Counted from the stretch's first letter, positions 7,431 to 21,300 are shown. The stretch is 33,998 bases of DNA from Bacillota bacterium (GCA_017889635.1 JAGGAC010000024.1:1-33998), one strand, 5' to 3'. Notes: a model not told the origin generated them from the letters alone. Numbers and translations are program-made.

Positions 7431-7459
7431 GTTAGCGCCTTAGGGCGTTTAATTTTTTT
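7431..7459 (+). terminator. Intrinsic terminator inside the cluster
   Basis: The core stem CGCC (7436-7439) / GGCG (7444-7447) with loop TTAG is extended by G-U and A-T pairs and one mismatch, and runs into seven T (7453-7459). It lies 60 bases after the chemoreceptor stop and 57 before the fatty acyl-AMP ligase start. Without antitermination it would separate the first three genes from the synthetase genes. Confidence 0.65.
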
Positions 7460-7516
7460 GTTTGCCGATGAATTAATTAGGCTGCTTTAGCAGTTTTAGA
7501 AATTGGAGGTAGATTT

Positions 7517-9301
7517 ATGAAGATGGCAGTTGCTGACTCGCTGGAAAAAATCTTATCACTGGTGGAACTTCTACGATATCGGGCGTTTAAGCATCCGGAA
7601 AAACGGGTATACACTTTTTTGTCTAGCGGAGAAACTGAAGGAAGTCACTTGTCTTATAAGGAGCTTGACATACGGGCTAGAGCTGTCGCAGCCTTTTTGC
7701 AAAGTCTTAATTTAGAGGGCGAACGTGCGCTGCTTATTTATCCAGCGGGATTAGATTATATTATCGCTTTCATGGGCTGCCTGTATGCTGGTGTTGTTGC
7801 TGTACCTGCTTATCCGCCAAGGCTTAACCGCAATTTATTAAGGCTCAAGAATGTTGTAAATGATTCAAACGCTAAGGCCGTGCTGACTACCTCGACAATT
7901 ATTTCCAAGTTTGAACCGTTGATTGCTCAAACATCCGGGTTATCAGAAGTGGAATGGCTAATGACTGATGAAATCAATACGGCAATAGCAGGTCGATGGA
8001 AGGAGCCGGAAATAACGAAAGACACACTGGCGTTTTTGCAGTACACTTCTGGCTCGGTAGGAGTACCTAAGGGCGTGATGGTAAGTCACGGCAATGTTCT
8101 TAATAACGAAAAGCTGATACAGACGGCTTTTGAGCTTGATGAAGAAAGTACTATTGTTGGATGGCTGCCTATTTATCACGATATGGGATTGATGGGTAAT
8201 GTACTGCAAGCTCTTTATCTTGGAAGTACCTATGTTTTTATGTCGCCAGTAGATTTTTTGCAAAAGCCATACCGGTGGCTGAAAGCAATTTCCGACTATA
8301 AGGGAGTTTTGAGCGGTGCTCCGAATTTTGCTTATGAGTTGTGTATTAATAAGATTACCGAAGCGCAAAAGGAAACACTGAATCTAGTTTCCTGGAAAAA
8401 AGCCTTCAATGGAGCAGAACCTGTCCGCTATGAGACAATTGAGCGGTTTGCGGCAACGTTTGCGTCGGTTGGTTTTCGCCAAGAAGCGGCGTACCCTTGT
8501 TATGGTATGGCTGAAACAACGTTAATGGTTTCTGGCGGTGCCGTCAGTGAACTTCCTGCATATGGAAAGTTCAGTTCAGAAGAGCTTGAAAAAAATGTTG
8601 TTTCTATCGGTAGTAGCGAAAAAGATCGAATGTTAGTAAGTTGCGGACACGCTTGGCTGGATCATAAGCTTGTTATTGCTGATCCTAAGAAATTATGCCG
8701 TTGCTCGGCTGATAGAGTAGGGGAGATATGGGTTTCTGGGTCTAGCGTTGCTCAAGGGTATTGGAATAAGCCTGAGATTACTGAGAGCACTTTCAGGGCT
8801 TACCTTGCCGACAGCGGAGAAGGTCCCTTTTTGAGGACTGGCGATCTCGGGTTTATTCATGAGGGGGAGCTTTTTGTTACCGGTCGTCTTAAAGATCTTA
8901 TAATTATACGGGGCACAAACCATTACCCCCAAGATATAGAGTTAACTGTGGAAAAATGCCATCAAGCTATTCGACCAGGCGGCTGTGCCGCGTTTTCTAT
9001 GGAAATTGACGGCGAAGAACGTCTGGGTATTGTTGCTGAAATTGAACGGCAATACCGCCCACGCGGGAACAAGAGTCAAGTTAGTAGCAATGAAAATGGC
9101 CAGAACAAAGTTCTGGAAGAAATTTATTCTGCAATTAAGCAGGCTGTATTTACAAATCATGAGCTTCAGGCTGATAACATATTGCTGCTTAAGCCAGGAA
9201 GTATTCCCAAAACTTCAAGCGGCAAAATTCAACGTCATGCCTGTCGCAATGGCTTATTAGACGGAACGCTGAGTGCTGAAAGGGGACTAACGAATGGGTA
9301 A
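7517..9301 (+). CDS. Fatty acyl-AMP ligase (FAAL) loading the lipid starter
   Basis: A 594-aa adenylate-forming enzyme of the FAAL class. It activates a fatty acid as acyl-AMP and passes it to an ACP, here presumably the ACP at the start of the next protein. Visible signatures are YTSGSVGVPKGVMVSH (about 175-190), the FAAL-type LPIYHDMGLMGN, CYGMAETTL, RTGDLGF and the C-terminal PKTSSGKIQRH, with the catalytic lysine at 570. The ATG follows a good GGAGG (7505-7509). The last eight bases overlap the PKS-NRPS start at 9294, indicating coupled translation and a shared pathway. The preferred chain length cannot be read from sequence. Confidence 0.92.
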   Translation: MKMAVADSLEKILSLVELLRYRAFKHPEKRVYTFLSSGETEGSHLSYKELDIRARAVAAFLQSLNLEGERALLIYPAGLDYIIAFMGCLYAGVVAVPAYPPRLNRNLLRLKNVVNDSNAKAVLTTSTIISKFEPLIAQTSGLSEVEWLMTDEINTAIAGRWKEPEITKDTLAFLQYTSGSVGVPKGVMVSHGNVLNNEKLIQTAFELDEESTIVGWLPIYHDMGLMGNVLQALYLGSTYVFMSPVDFLQKPYRWLKAISDYKGVLSGAPNFAYELCINKITEAQKETLNLVSWKKAFNGAEPVRYETIERFAATFASVGFRQEAAYPCYGMAETTLMVSGGAVSELPAYGKFSSEELEKNVVSIGSSEKDRMLVSCGHAWLDHKLVIADPKKLCRCSADRVGEIWVSGSSVAQGYWNKPEITESTFRAYLADSGEGPFLRTGDLGFIHEGELFVTGRLKDLIIIRGTNHYPQDIELTVEKCHQAIRPGGCAAFSMEIDGEERLGIVAEIERQYRPRGNKSQVSSNENGQNKVLEEIYSAIKQAVFTNHELQADNILLLKPGSIPKTSSGKIQRHACRNGLLDGTLSAERGLTNG

Positions 9302-12300
9302 AGGACAGCGCGGAGCAATGAGAGAAGTCAATATGAAAGCCACATGTGCCAAGGATACAAAAACAAGTAATGAAATTGAGAAATGGCTAAGGTTACGGTT
9401 AGCTGAACGGTTAAAGGTGGAACCAAGCAAGATTGATATTTGCGAACCTTTATATAATTACGGGCTAGATTCATCCTCAGCGGTCACTATTACTGGGGAA
9501 ATGGGAGAATGGCTAGGCCAGGATATTTCTCCAACCTTGGTATGGGATTACCCTACTATTGAGGATATTACCAGATTTTTAACTTTAGGTACCGGAGATT
9601 CTGCGATTAAAAATGCGGTAAGTCAGAATAGTACGGCAGAGCCGATTGCGATTATCGGTATTGGCTGCCGTTTTCCCGGTGCTGAAGGACCGGAAGCTTT
9701 CTGGAGTTTGCTAAAAAATAACATCGATGTAATCACCGAGACCCCGATTCAACGTCGTGTTCAGGGAAAAAATGCTAGTTGGGGCGGGTATCTTAATAAT
9801 ATTGATGAATTTGACGCCCGATTCTTCGGTATTTCACCGCGGGAAGCTGCTGAGATGGATCCACAGCAACGTTTATTGCTGGAAGTATCATGGGAGGCAT
9901 TGGAAGATGCCGGACAGATTCCTGAGCGCTTAGTTGGTCAGCCTGTAGGCGTATTTATTGGTATTTCCGGTTACGATTATGGGGCGATGTTAAGAAACTT
10001 TTCGGATACAGATATTTACGCTGCTACCGGTAATGCTCTGAGTATCGCTGCCAACCGTATTTCCTATTTATTTAATTTTCAAGGGCCTAGTTTGGCAATT
10101 GATACTGCGTGCTCATCCTCTTTGGTAGCAGTACATCTGGCTTGCCAAAGCTTGCGAAATGGGGAATCAAAGCTTGCTCTGGTTGGCGGGGTCAATCTTT
10201 TGCTATCACCGGATGTTACGGCGGCATTTGATAAGGCCGGCATGTTGTCGTCTGATGGCAGATGCAAGACTTTTTCCGCAGAAGCAAACGGCTATGTTAG
10301 AGGCGAGGGGGCGGGAGTTGTGGTGCTCAAGCCATTATCTAAGGCGCTTCATGACGGGGATTCGATTTATGCATTAATTCCAGGCAGTGCTGTTAATCAA
10401 GACGGACGTAGTAACGGGTTGACAGCTCCAAACGGCCCCGCTCAAGAAGCAGTACTGCGGGAAGCATACCAACGAGCCGGTGTATCTCCTGGTGAAATTC
10501 AGTATGTTGAGGCTCATGGAACAGGCACTTCGCTGGGTGATCCTATTGAAGCCAAAGCATTAGGACGGGTACTTGCTGAAGATAGGTTGCCGCAGAATCG
10601 TTGCTTGATTGGTTCAGTTAAGACCAATATTGGGCACTTGGAAGCTGCTGCGGGGATGGCGGGGTTGATTAAAGTTGCTTTGGCTCTGAAGCATCGTGAA
10701 ATTCCAGCAAGCCTTCATTTTGATAAACCAAATCCATATATTCCTTTTGAGAAATTGCCTTTATGTGTACAAACAGAAACTGGACCATGGCCGAATATGT
10801 CTTCTTCACTGCTGGCCGGGGTAAGTTCCTTTGGGTTTGGCGGAACTAATGCTCATGTGGTTTTGGAAGGTTTTCAGGCTAGTTCTTTAAAAAAACACAG
10901 TATGACCAGTTATTTCCCGCGAGCGGAGCACCTCTTCGCTATTTCAGCAGTGGATCAGAAAGCTTTGCGTGAATTGGCGCAGTCCTATCGTGATTATATG
11001 AGCAGGTCGGACAGTAATATATCAATAAAGGATATATGTTATACTGCCGGAAATCGTCGGAAACACCATGATTATCGTATGGCGATGGTTGTACGTTCCA
11101 GACAAGAGATGGTTGAATACCTAGATAATTACCTTAATGGTGAAGCGATGCCTGCTTATCAACTCGGACAGAGGACTCACGGCAATTCTTCCAAGGTGGT
11201 TTTCGTTTTTTCTGGGCAAGGGTCTCAATGGTGGGCAATGGGACGAGAACTTTTCCAAGAGGAACAGGTATTTAGAGAAATTATTGAAGAATGTGATGAA
11301 TTATTTCGTTGCCATGTGGATTGGTCATTGATTACTGAATTAACAGCAGAAAAATCAGAGAGTCGTTTGGATCAAACGGAAGTTGCTCAACCGGTTCTCT
11401 TTGCAGTGCAAGTAGCTTTGGCCAAGTTGTGGATGTTATGGGGTATTCAGCCGGCAGCCGTTGTCGGTCATAGTATGGGTGAATTGGCAGCGGGGTATAT
11501 TGCCGGAGCTTTGAGTCTTTCTGATGCGGTTCGGGTCATTTTCCATCGCAGCAGACTTATGCAGAGAACGACTGGCCAAGGAAAAACAGTGGCGGTTGAG
11601 CTTGCTTGGGATGAGGCCGAATTATTGCTTGCTGGGTATGAAGATAAAATTTCTATTGCCTGTTATAATGGGCCAACATCACTGGTTTTATCAGGCGAAC
11701 CTGCTGCTATGAATGAAATTATGGCAAAGTTGGAGCAAATGAACGTATTTTGCAAGGCGTTGCCTGTAGACTATGCTTTTCATAGTTATCAAATGGAGCC
11801 GTTAAAGGATGAATTAACAGCATCTCTAAAGGGGCTGCAGTCAGAAGTTGCTGTGCTTCCTATTTACTCAACGGTTACAGGAAAGGTTATAAATGGCCAG
11901 CAACTTAACTCAGCTTACTGGGTAAAAAATCTCCGAGAACCGGTACTTTTTGCTACAGCGGTGGAGCATTTGGTGGAAGATGATTACAATGCATTTTTGG
12001 AGATAAGCCCGCATCCTGTACTCGCAGGTGCGGTTAGGCAAAGCTTAAACAAGCTGGGAAAAGAGGGTATCATACTGCCCAGTTTGCGCAGGCAAGAACC
12101 AGAGCGAGCTTGCCTGCTAAAGTCTTTGGGAGGTCTTTATACAAAAGGCTATCAAGTAAACTGGGATGGTCTTTATCCTGAAGGTGGTAAGTGCATTGCT
12201 CTACCGAAATATCCTTGGCAGCGGGAACAATACTGGTTTGAAATGAAAGAGCATAAACCAATTTTTACAGTTGATAAGTTTAATGTTTCTGATAAAATTG

Positions 12301-15300
12301 ACCGTTGGTTATATAAGGTGGAGTGGAAGCCTAAAGAGTTAAGGACATATGAAGAGCAGGCTTATGAACGTCGGGCTCAAGGAACTTGGTTAGTTTTTGC
12401 CCAACGAGATGGTATTGGCGAGTTGGCAGCCCAACGTTTGGTAAAACAGGGCGAAAAGGCAATTGTGGTTTATCCAGGAGAAGCCTTCGAGTGTTTAGCA
12501 GAAGGCGTGTTTAGTATAAGGCCGGATCGCAAGAATCTTGACAGGCTTGTGAACACTGCTTTTGATTCTGACTGGGACGGTTGTCAGGGAATTTTACATA
12601 CATGGGGTATTGGCTCGGGGGATAATGACAAGATAATTCAAGCTGACTTGGAAAAAAGTCAGACTATGGGTTGTCGGCATGTCCTTGAGCTAATTCAGGG
12701 TATTAAGGAATCTAAAAAAGAAGTGATTCGAAACTGGCCGCGTTTATGGATTGTTACTAGGGGAAGTCAAGCTGTTAGTATTGAGGGTGAAATTGTCGAT
12801 TTTACCCAAGCGCCATTATGGGGCTTGGGAAGGACAATTGCGGTTGAAGAACAGGAGCTGTGGGGCGGTTTGGTGGATTTGGATCCCAATATGTTGGATG
12901 AAAATTCCGCCCAAATGTTAGTAGAAGATATACTCGTTTCAAGTGGAGAAGATCAAGTTGCTTATCGACAAGGAACACGCTTTGTAGCCAGATTGAAACA
13001 GCAGAGTCTGGGTGGGGAAAAAGATCGTTCTATTGGGTGGCAGACAAACGGCACGTATTTGATAACCGGTGGACTCGGCGATTTAGGTTTAACGGTTGCC
13101 AAATGGATGGTGAAGCAAGGTGCCAGAAGACTGATTTTGTTGGGGAGAAGCAAGTTGCCGCCGCGTAGTGCCTGGGATAAAGTTTGTGAGACCAAAGATC
13201 ATTTGGCCAATAAAATCGATACTATTAAAGAGTTGGAAGCAATGGGAGCCAATATTCATTTAGCCGCAGTCGACGTAGCAGATGCAGAGCAAATTGAGAC
13301 TTTTCTTACAAAATTCCAGGGAGAAAGTTGGCCGCCGATAAGAGGCGTTGTTCATGCTGCCGGGATTGTGGATAACCAATTATTGGCGACATGTAACCCA
13401 GATGCTTTTTATCAAGTCTTAAGACCTAAAGTTGAGGGGGCTTGGTTGCTCCACCAATTATTGAAGGATGTCCCTTTGGACTTCTTTATCTTATTCTCGT
13501 CAAACTCAGCGTTGCTTAGTTCTCCACGCTTGGGCAGTTATGCGGCGGCAAACGCTTTCTTGGATTCTTTGGCACATTATCGGCGTAGTGTTGGATTGCC
13601 TGCGTTAAGCATTAACTGGGGGCCCTGGGCTGAAATCGGTATGGCGGCGCGGTTTGATATATTGTCGTCGACTACCGGCATGGGTATTAGCTCAATATCA
13701 CCAGAGCAAGGACTAGAAATGCTAGGATTTTTGATTGGTAAGGATATAACCCAGGTTGCAGTTATGGAGATAGATTGGGTGCGCTGGAAGATGGTTAGCC
13801 AGCAGGATGGGAAAACCGGGTTGTTGGCGGATTTATTGCAGGAAGAAGGTAATTTGGTCAAAGCTATCGGCAATGTCAGCGATCAAGACACCTCTATTCG
13901 CCAGGCACTTATAGCCGCTAACAAAAGTGAGCGCTATAAACTTTTGGAAAAGTATCTTTGCGATCAGGTTGCACAGGTGCTACGGCTAGCTAATTCCAAA
14001 CTTGATGTCAGTGTATCGTTAACCAGTTTAGGGCTTGATTCCATAATGGCCGTCGAGTTAAAGAACAGAATTGAAAAAGCGCTGGATATAATTGTTCCGA
14101 TGGTAAATTTTTTACAAGGACCAAGTGTTACAGAGTTAGCTGCTCAAATTCAAACGCTGTTGACGTTAGATTCTGAAATTGCGGTTATTCCTATAGCTCC
14201 TAAGCAGGAAGTTTATCCAGTATCATCGGCGCAAAAACGAATGTTTATTCTAAATCAGTTCGAAGTAAATGATACTTCCTACAATAATTCTGTGGCCTTT
14301 ATGATAGAAGGCGCTCTGGATATACCGCGCTTTGAGAATGTGATTAAATCGCTCATTCAACGGCATGAAACATTACGTACTTCTTTTGAAATTATTGACG
14401 GGGAAACTGTACAAAGAATTCATGAGTCGATTGAGTTTGCAATCGACTTTATTCATGGGGCTGAAAGAGATATACCTAATATTATACAAGAATTTGTGCA
14501 GCCCTTTGATTTAAGCAAAGCTCCGCTCTTTAGAGTCGGGCTGGTCGAATTGACTAAAACAAAATATATGGTGGTGTTCGACATGCACCATATCATATCC
14601 GATGGCGTGACAGCAGCTATTTTTATAAAAGAGTTGGCAAGCCTCTATGAAGGCCTGGAATTACCGGATCTGAGAATACAGTACAAGGATTTTGCTATTT
14701 GGCAAAATAGTGTGTTTCAGACTGAAGATTTTAGGAAACAGGAAGAATACTGGCTGCAAAATTTTGTGGGAGAACTGCCGGTATTGAATATGCCGAGCGA
14801 TTATCCAAGGCCGCCGGTTAGAAGCTTCGAGGGAGCGGTGCAACAGTTTTCCCTGGATGAAAAATTGACGGGAGAACTAAACAAACTTTCCAGGGAAAAT
14901 GGTACGACTCTGTATATGGTGCTCTTGGCAGCGTATAATGTCGTATTGGCTAAATATACCGGTCAGGAAGATATTGTTGTCGGCTCGCCGATTGCGGGAC
15001 GCCAGTACGCTGATTTGCATAATATTATTGGTGTATTTATAAATACGCTGGCGATGCGCAACTTTCCGGAAAAAGATAAAAGCTTCCTGGAATTTTTGCA
15101 AAAAGTCAAAGAGAATGCTCTTTCAGCCTATGAACATCAGGATTACCCATTCGAAGAACTAGTTGATAAACTGGATATACCAAGAGATTTAAGCCGGAAT
15201 CCATTGTTTGATACCATGTTTGCCTTACAAAGCGTGGATATGGCGGAACTGACAATTGGCAGCTTGAGATTTTCACGTTATGAATTCTACAATAGAATTG

Positions 15301-18300
15301 CAAAATTTGATTTGACAGTAGAAGCGATAGAAAGAAACAATCGGCTAGATTTTACACTGGAGTATGACACTAAACTGTTTAAGCAAGAAACCGTGCAAAG
15401 ATTGAAAGGACATCTTGAAACTGTCCTGAAAGCCATCGTAGAACAGCCTGAGATCAAATTGGCAGACATTGAGCTTGTGTCTGAAGCTGAAAAACAACAG
15501 CTCCTTTTTGATTATAACAATACAAAAACAGATTATCCGAAGGATAAGACTATTCAGGAAATATTTGAAGATCAGGTCGCAAAGAATCCCGATAATATTG
15601 CCATAGTATTTAAAGAGCAGAAACTTACTTATAAAGAACTAAACAATAAAGCTAATAAACTGGCGTTGGCATTAAGAAACAAGGGAGTAAAAGCGGGCAG
15701 AATTGTCGGTATGATGGTGGAACGTTCGCCGGAAATGATAATCGCCATTATGGGGATATTGAAGGCCGGAGGGGCATGTCTGCCAATTGATCCGGAGTAT
15801 CCGGAGGAGAGAATCAGCTACATACTGGAAGATAGCAGGACTAATATTTTATTGACTCAACGGCATTTGGTGCAGACAATCGCCTTTGCAGGAGATATTA
15901 TTGCTGTAGATGCCCAGGAATTATACCAGGGCGAGGCTGAGAATCCAATACAACAAAATACCGCACAGGATTTAGCCTATATAATCTATACCTCAGGATC
16001 GACAGGTAAACCTAAAGGCAATTTGACGATGCATCACAATGTCGTTCGGGTGGTAAAAGAGACAAATTATATTAAAGTCACGGATCATGATGTGTTACTG
16101 CAACTGTCAAACTACGCCTTTGACGGATCGGTATTTGATATCTATGGTGCACTTTTAAACGGAGCTAAACTGGTGTTGTTAGACAAGGAAACAGTGCTGG
16201 ATATGGGGTGTTTAGCTAAGGTAATCGAGCAGGAAAAAGTAACCGCCTTCTTTATTACAACCGCCTTATTCAATACGTTAGTGGATGTAAATATTGAATG
16301 CTTGAAAAATATAAGAAAAGTACTGTTCGGCGGAGAGCAGGTTTCGGTGCGACACGTACAAAAGGCTTTCGAGTACCTGGGAAGCGGCAGGATAGTACAT
16401 GTTTATGGTCCGACAGAGACGACGGTTTTTGCAACATATTACGAAGTAAACCATAGCGACCCCGGCGATTTAAGCGTACCGATTGGTGCTCCAATAGCTA
16501 ATACTGTAATTTACATTTTGGATCAGGGCGGAAATTTGCAGCCTGTTGGTGTTCCAGGAGAATTGTGCATAGCAGGAGACGGCTTGGCTAGGGGATATTT
16601 AAATAGACCGGAACTGACAGCAGAGAAGTTTGTCGCAAATCCCTTTGCACCTGGGGAAAGAATGTATAGGACCGGTGATCTTGCCAAATGGCTGCCGGAC
16701 GGAAATATTGAGTTTTTAGGCCGGATAGATCACCAAGTAAAAATCCGGGGCTTTAGAATTGAATTGGGTGAAATCGAAGCCGAAATCCTGAAGCATCCAG
16801 ATATAAAAGAAACATGCGTTATGGCGAAGGACGATCCAACAGGTCAGAAGTATCTCTGCGCGTATGTTGTAGCCGAAGATGCATTTGATGCAAGGGAACT
16901 GAAGGCGTATTTGAGAAATCCGCTGCCTGATTATATGGTACCAACAAGCTTTGTCCAGCTTGAAAAGCTGCCGCTTACACCAAATGGGAAGGTCGACCGA
17001 AAGGTGCTGCCTGAGCCGGAGGGAAGAATGAGCGGTGCTTCGGAATACGTAGCACCACGCAATGAAGCCGAAGAAAAGCTGACGCGGATTTGGCAGGAAG
17101 TTCTAGGTGTTGAGAGGATCGGAATAGAAGATAACTTCTTTGAACTCGGCGGACAATCTCTAAAAGCGATAACCCTTGTCGCTAAAATCCATAAAACCTT
17201 TGGGGTCGAAGTACCGTTGCAGGAAGTATTTAAGGCTCAGACCATTAAAGCACTTAGCCAAATAATTCAGAATGTGGCGGAAACTGATTATATAGCAATA
17301 GAACCGGTAGCTGAAGCGGAATACTATCCAGTATCATCGGCGCAAAAGCGGATGTTTATCCTGAATCAGTTCGAAAATGGCGATACTGCCTATAATATGC
17401 CTGCGGCATTTAAGGTGGAGGGGGCTTTTGATAAAAAGCGGTTTGAAGAGGCCTGGGAAAAATTGGTTCAGCGCCATGAAGCATTAAGAACCTCTTTTGA
17501 ATTAAGTAATGGTGAACCTGTACAAAGAGTTCACGAAGCGGTTGCGTTTAGCATCGGCCAACTTAAAGGCGCGGAGAAAGACATCCCCAGCCTTTTCCAA
17601 GCTTTTGTGCATCCCTTTGATTTAAGTAAAGCGCCGCTTTTTCGTATCAACCTGGTTGGAATAGCTGAAAACCAGTTTGTTATGTTCTTTGATATGCATC
17701 ATATAATATCTGACGGTGTATCTATGGAAATTTTAGTCAAAGAATTGACAAGGTTGTATAAAGGAGAGGAACTTCCAGAACTAAGAGTTCAGTACAAAGA
17801 TTTTTCGGCTTGGCAAAATAGCTTGTTTACAACGGAGCGTTTTAAACAGCAGGAAAAATACTGGTTGCAAACTTTTGACGGAGAATTGCCAGTACTAAGC
17901 TTGCCAAACGATTATCCAAGGCCGCAGGTTCGAAGTTTTGAAGGTGATCAGTATGAATTTGCGCTGGGCGAAGAAGTAACGGAGAAACTAAACAAACTGG
18001 TGGGGCAAACAGGCGTAACGATGTATATGGTGCTGCTGGCGGCGTATAATGTCATATTGTCCAAGTATAGTGGTCAGGAAGATGTTATTATCGGTACGCC
18101 AATTGCTGGTAGACCGCATGCTGATTTGGAAAACGTAGTGGGGATGTTTGTTAATACACTGGCAATGCGAAATTATCCGGCAGGAGACAAAAAGTTTACC
18201 GATTTTTTACAAGAAGTCAAAAAAAATGCGCTATCAGCATATGCGCATCAGGATTATCAGTTTGAAGAATTGGTGGACAAGCTGGATATACCAAGGGATT

Positions 18301-21300
18301 TAAGTAGAAATCCGCTGTTTAGTACACTATTTACACTGCAAAACATGGATATAGGTTTGCTGGAGATAGATAGTCTAAAGTTTTCAGCGTATGAACTGGA
18401 CAATAATACAGCAAAATTTGATTTAACTCTACGGGCAATTGAAAGAAATAACCGACTAAACTTTACCTTGGGGTATTACAGCAGACTGTTTAAGAAAGAG
18501 ACGGTTGAGCAGTTTGGACAGCATTTTGTTAATGTGTTAACAAGTATTGTAGAGCAACCTGAAGTAAGATTAGCGGAAATTGCACTACTGACCGAGGATG
18601 AAAGAAACCGGATTCTAGTTGACCTTAATAACACGAATATTGTCTATCCTAATAAAACAATCAAAGAATTATTCGAATTGCAGGTCAAAAGAAATCCGGA
18701 TAGTATTGCTGTAACTTTTGTGAATCAGCACCTAACTTACCGGGAATTAAACTATAGAGCCAACCAATTCGCAAGAGTGCTAAGGAATAAAGGAGTAAAA
18801 CCAAATAGCATTATTGGCTTAATGGCAAAGCGGTCTTTGGAAATGATCGTTGGAATAATGGGGATATTGAAAGCCGGCGGGGCCTATTTACCAATTGACC
18901 CTGAGTATGGGGCCGAAAGAATTGCCTATATGCTCGAAAATAGTCAATCTGAAATCGTTCTCACTCAAAACGATGTTATTTATAAGGTACCAAAAAATAT
19001 TGTAATAATTGATTTTGCTGACGTGAGTATCGGGTGCGAAGATGGTACGAATCTCGATACTCTAAACCAACCGGAAGATCTAGCCTATGTAATCTATACA
19101 TCAGGAACTACTGGACAACCAAAAGGAGTAATGATTGAAAATTGCAATGTAGTAAATCTAGTTTATGGCTTACAAGATTGTATCTACAATAAGTATGTTT
19201 CAAACCTAAATGTAGCATTATTATCACCGTACGTGTTTGATGCTTCAATCAAGCAGATTTTTCCGGCGCTTTTAAGCGGGCATAATTTGTGCATCGTGCC
19301 GGAAGATATCCGCTTTGACCGAAGTGGCTTATTGAACTTTTACCAGAAGACTAAAACAGATATTTCTGATGGGACGCCAGCGCATATTAGAGTATTAAAT
19401 TCTATCTGTCGAGAGGGTGAATGTTTAAATGTAAAGGAATTTTTAATAGGCGGGGAAGCGCTGTCGGGTGCATTGGTGGGAGAATTCTGCAAAAATTTTA
19501 AGAACAGCAAAATTAACATTACTAATGTTTACGGGCCAACCGAGTGTTGCGATATTGCAACGCTCTATAAAGTTGATTGCGACGTAGCTAATAGCGGAGA
19601 TATTGTACCCATCGGAAATCGGCTTCCAAATGTAAGAATCTATATATTGGGGAAAGATTTGGAGGTTCTTCCTTTTAACGCTGTGGGTGAGGTTTATATT
19701 AGTGGAAAAGGCGTTGGAAGGGGATATATAAATAACCTAGGACTAACGGCAGAGAAGTTTGTGGGAAATCCATTTATTATAGGTGAGAGGATGTACCGGA
19801 CCGGGGACTTGGGGCGGCAATTGCCTGATGGAACCATAGAGTTTTTTGGCCGGGTAGATCATCAAGTAAAGATTCGAGGTTTTAGGATCGAACTAGGTGA
19901 GATCGAAGCGAAGCTTTTGGAGCATAAAGAAATAAAAGAAACGATCGTTGTTGCGCGAGAAGAAGTAAGTGGCAATAAATATCTTTGCGCGTATATCGTA
20001 GCAAACGGTGAACTCTCGGCTAAAGAACTAAGGGAACATTTAGGCAAAACATTGCCAGAGTATATGATACCGTCCTACTTCCTTCAACTTGAAAAGCTGC
20101 CGCTTACATTGAATGGTAAGATCGACCGAAAGGCGTTGCCCAAGCCGGAGGGGAGAATTAATACTTCGGCGGAGTATATAGCGCCGCGAAATGAAGCTGA
20201 AGAAAAACTGGCGCAAATCTGGCAGGATGTTTTAGGCGCTGAAAAGGTCGGGATTGAGGATAATTTCTTTGAGCTTGGCGGTCATTCATTAAAGGCGATA
20301 AATCTTGTTGCTAAAATCCATAAAGCCTTTGGCGTTGAAATACCTCTGCTGGGAGTATTTAAGGCTCAAACCATAAAAGAACTGATGGAAATGATAGCGG
20401 GTGCGGCTGAAACTGACTATGCCGCGATCGAACCGATCGCAAAGGCGGAATATTATCCGGTATCGTCGGCGCAAAAGAGAATGTTTATTCTGAATCAGTT
20501 CAAAGCAAGTGATACTACCTACAACATGCCAGCGGTTTTTAAAGTAGAGGGGAAATTAGATAAACAGCGGTTTGAAAATGCATGGAAAAAACTCATTGAG
20601 CGGCACGAAACGCTGCGGACATCATTTGTAGTTATCGAAGGTGAGCCTGTTCAAAAAGTTCATGATGGCGAGATTCAATTCACAATGGACGTGATTCAAG
20701 GGAATGAAGAGAATATACCGGGTATAGTTAAAGCATTTGTGCGGCCCTTTGATTTAGGAAAAGCTCCGCTTCTTAGAGTGGGGCTGGTCGAAGTTGCTGA
20801 AACCGAGCATATGGTATTGTTTGATATGCACCATATAATATCTGATGGTGTGTCCATGAGGATTTTAGTCAAAGAACTTACCAGACTATATGAAGGACAG
20901 GAATTAGCAGAGCTCAGGATTCAATATAAGGATTTCTCTGCTTGGCAGAATGGCGTGTTTAAAACTGAAGCCTTTAAGAAACAAGAAGAGTATTGGCTTA
21001 AAACTTTTAACGGTGAAATTCCAGCACTTAACCTGCCGAGCGATTATTCGCGACCGACGGTTAGAAATTTTGCCGGAGATCGGCTGAGTTTTACCGTAGG
21101 GGAAGAATTAACAGGAAAGTTGAATGACTTGGCGGGGCAAAACAGCGCAACGATGTATATGGTGCTGTTGGCGGCTTATAATGTTATGCTGGCTAAGTAT
21201 AGCGGACAGGAAGATATTGTTATAGGGTCGCCAATTGCCGGTAGAGCGCATGCGGATTTAGAAGGTATTATCGGGATGTTTGTTAATACCCTGGCGATGC

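Noticed and set aside
12240-13050. A dehydratase domain between AT and KR
   Set aside because: No HxxxGxxxxP motif is present; the stretch fits the structural half of the KR domain.
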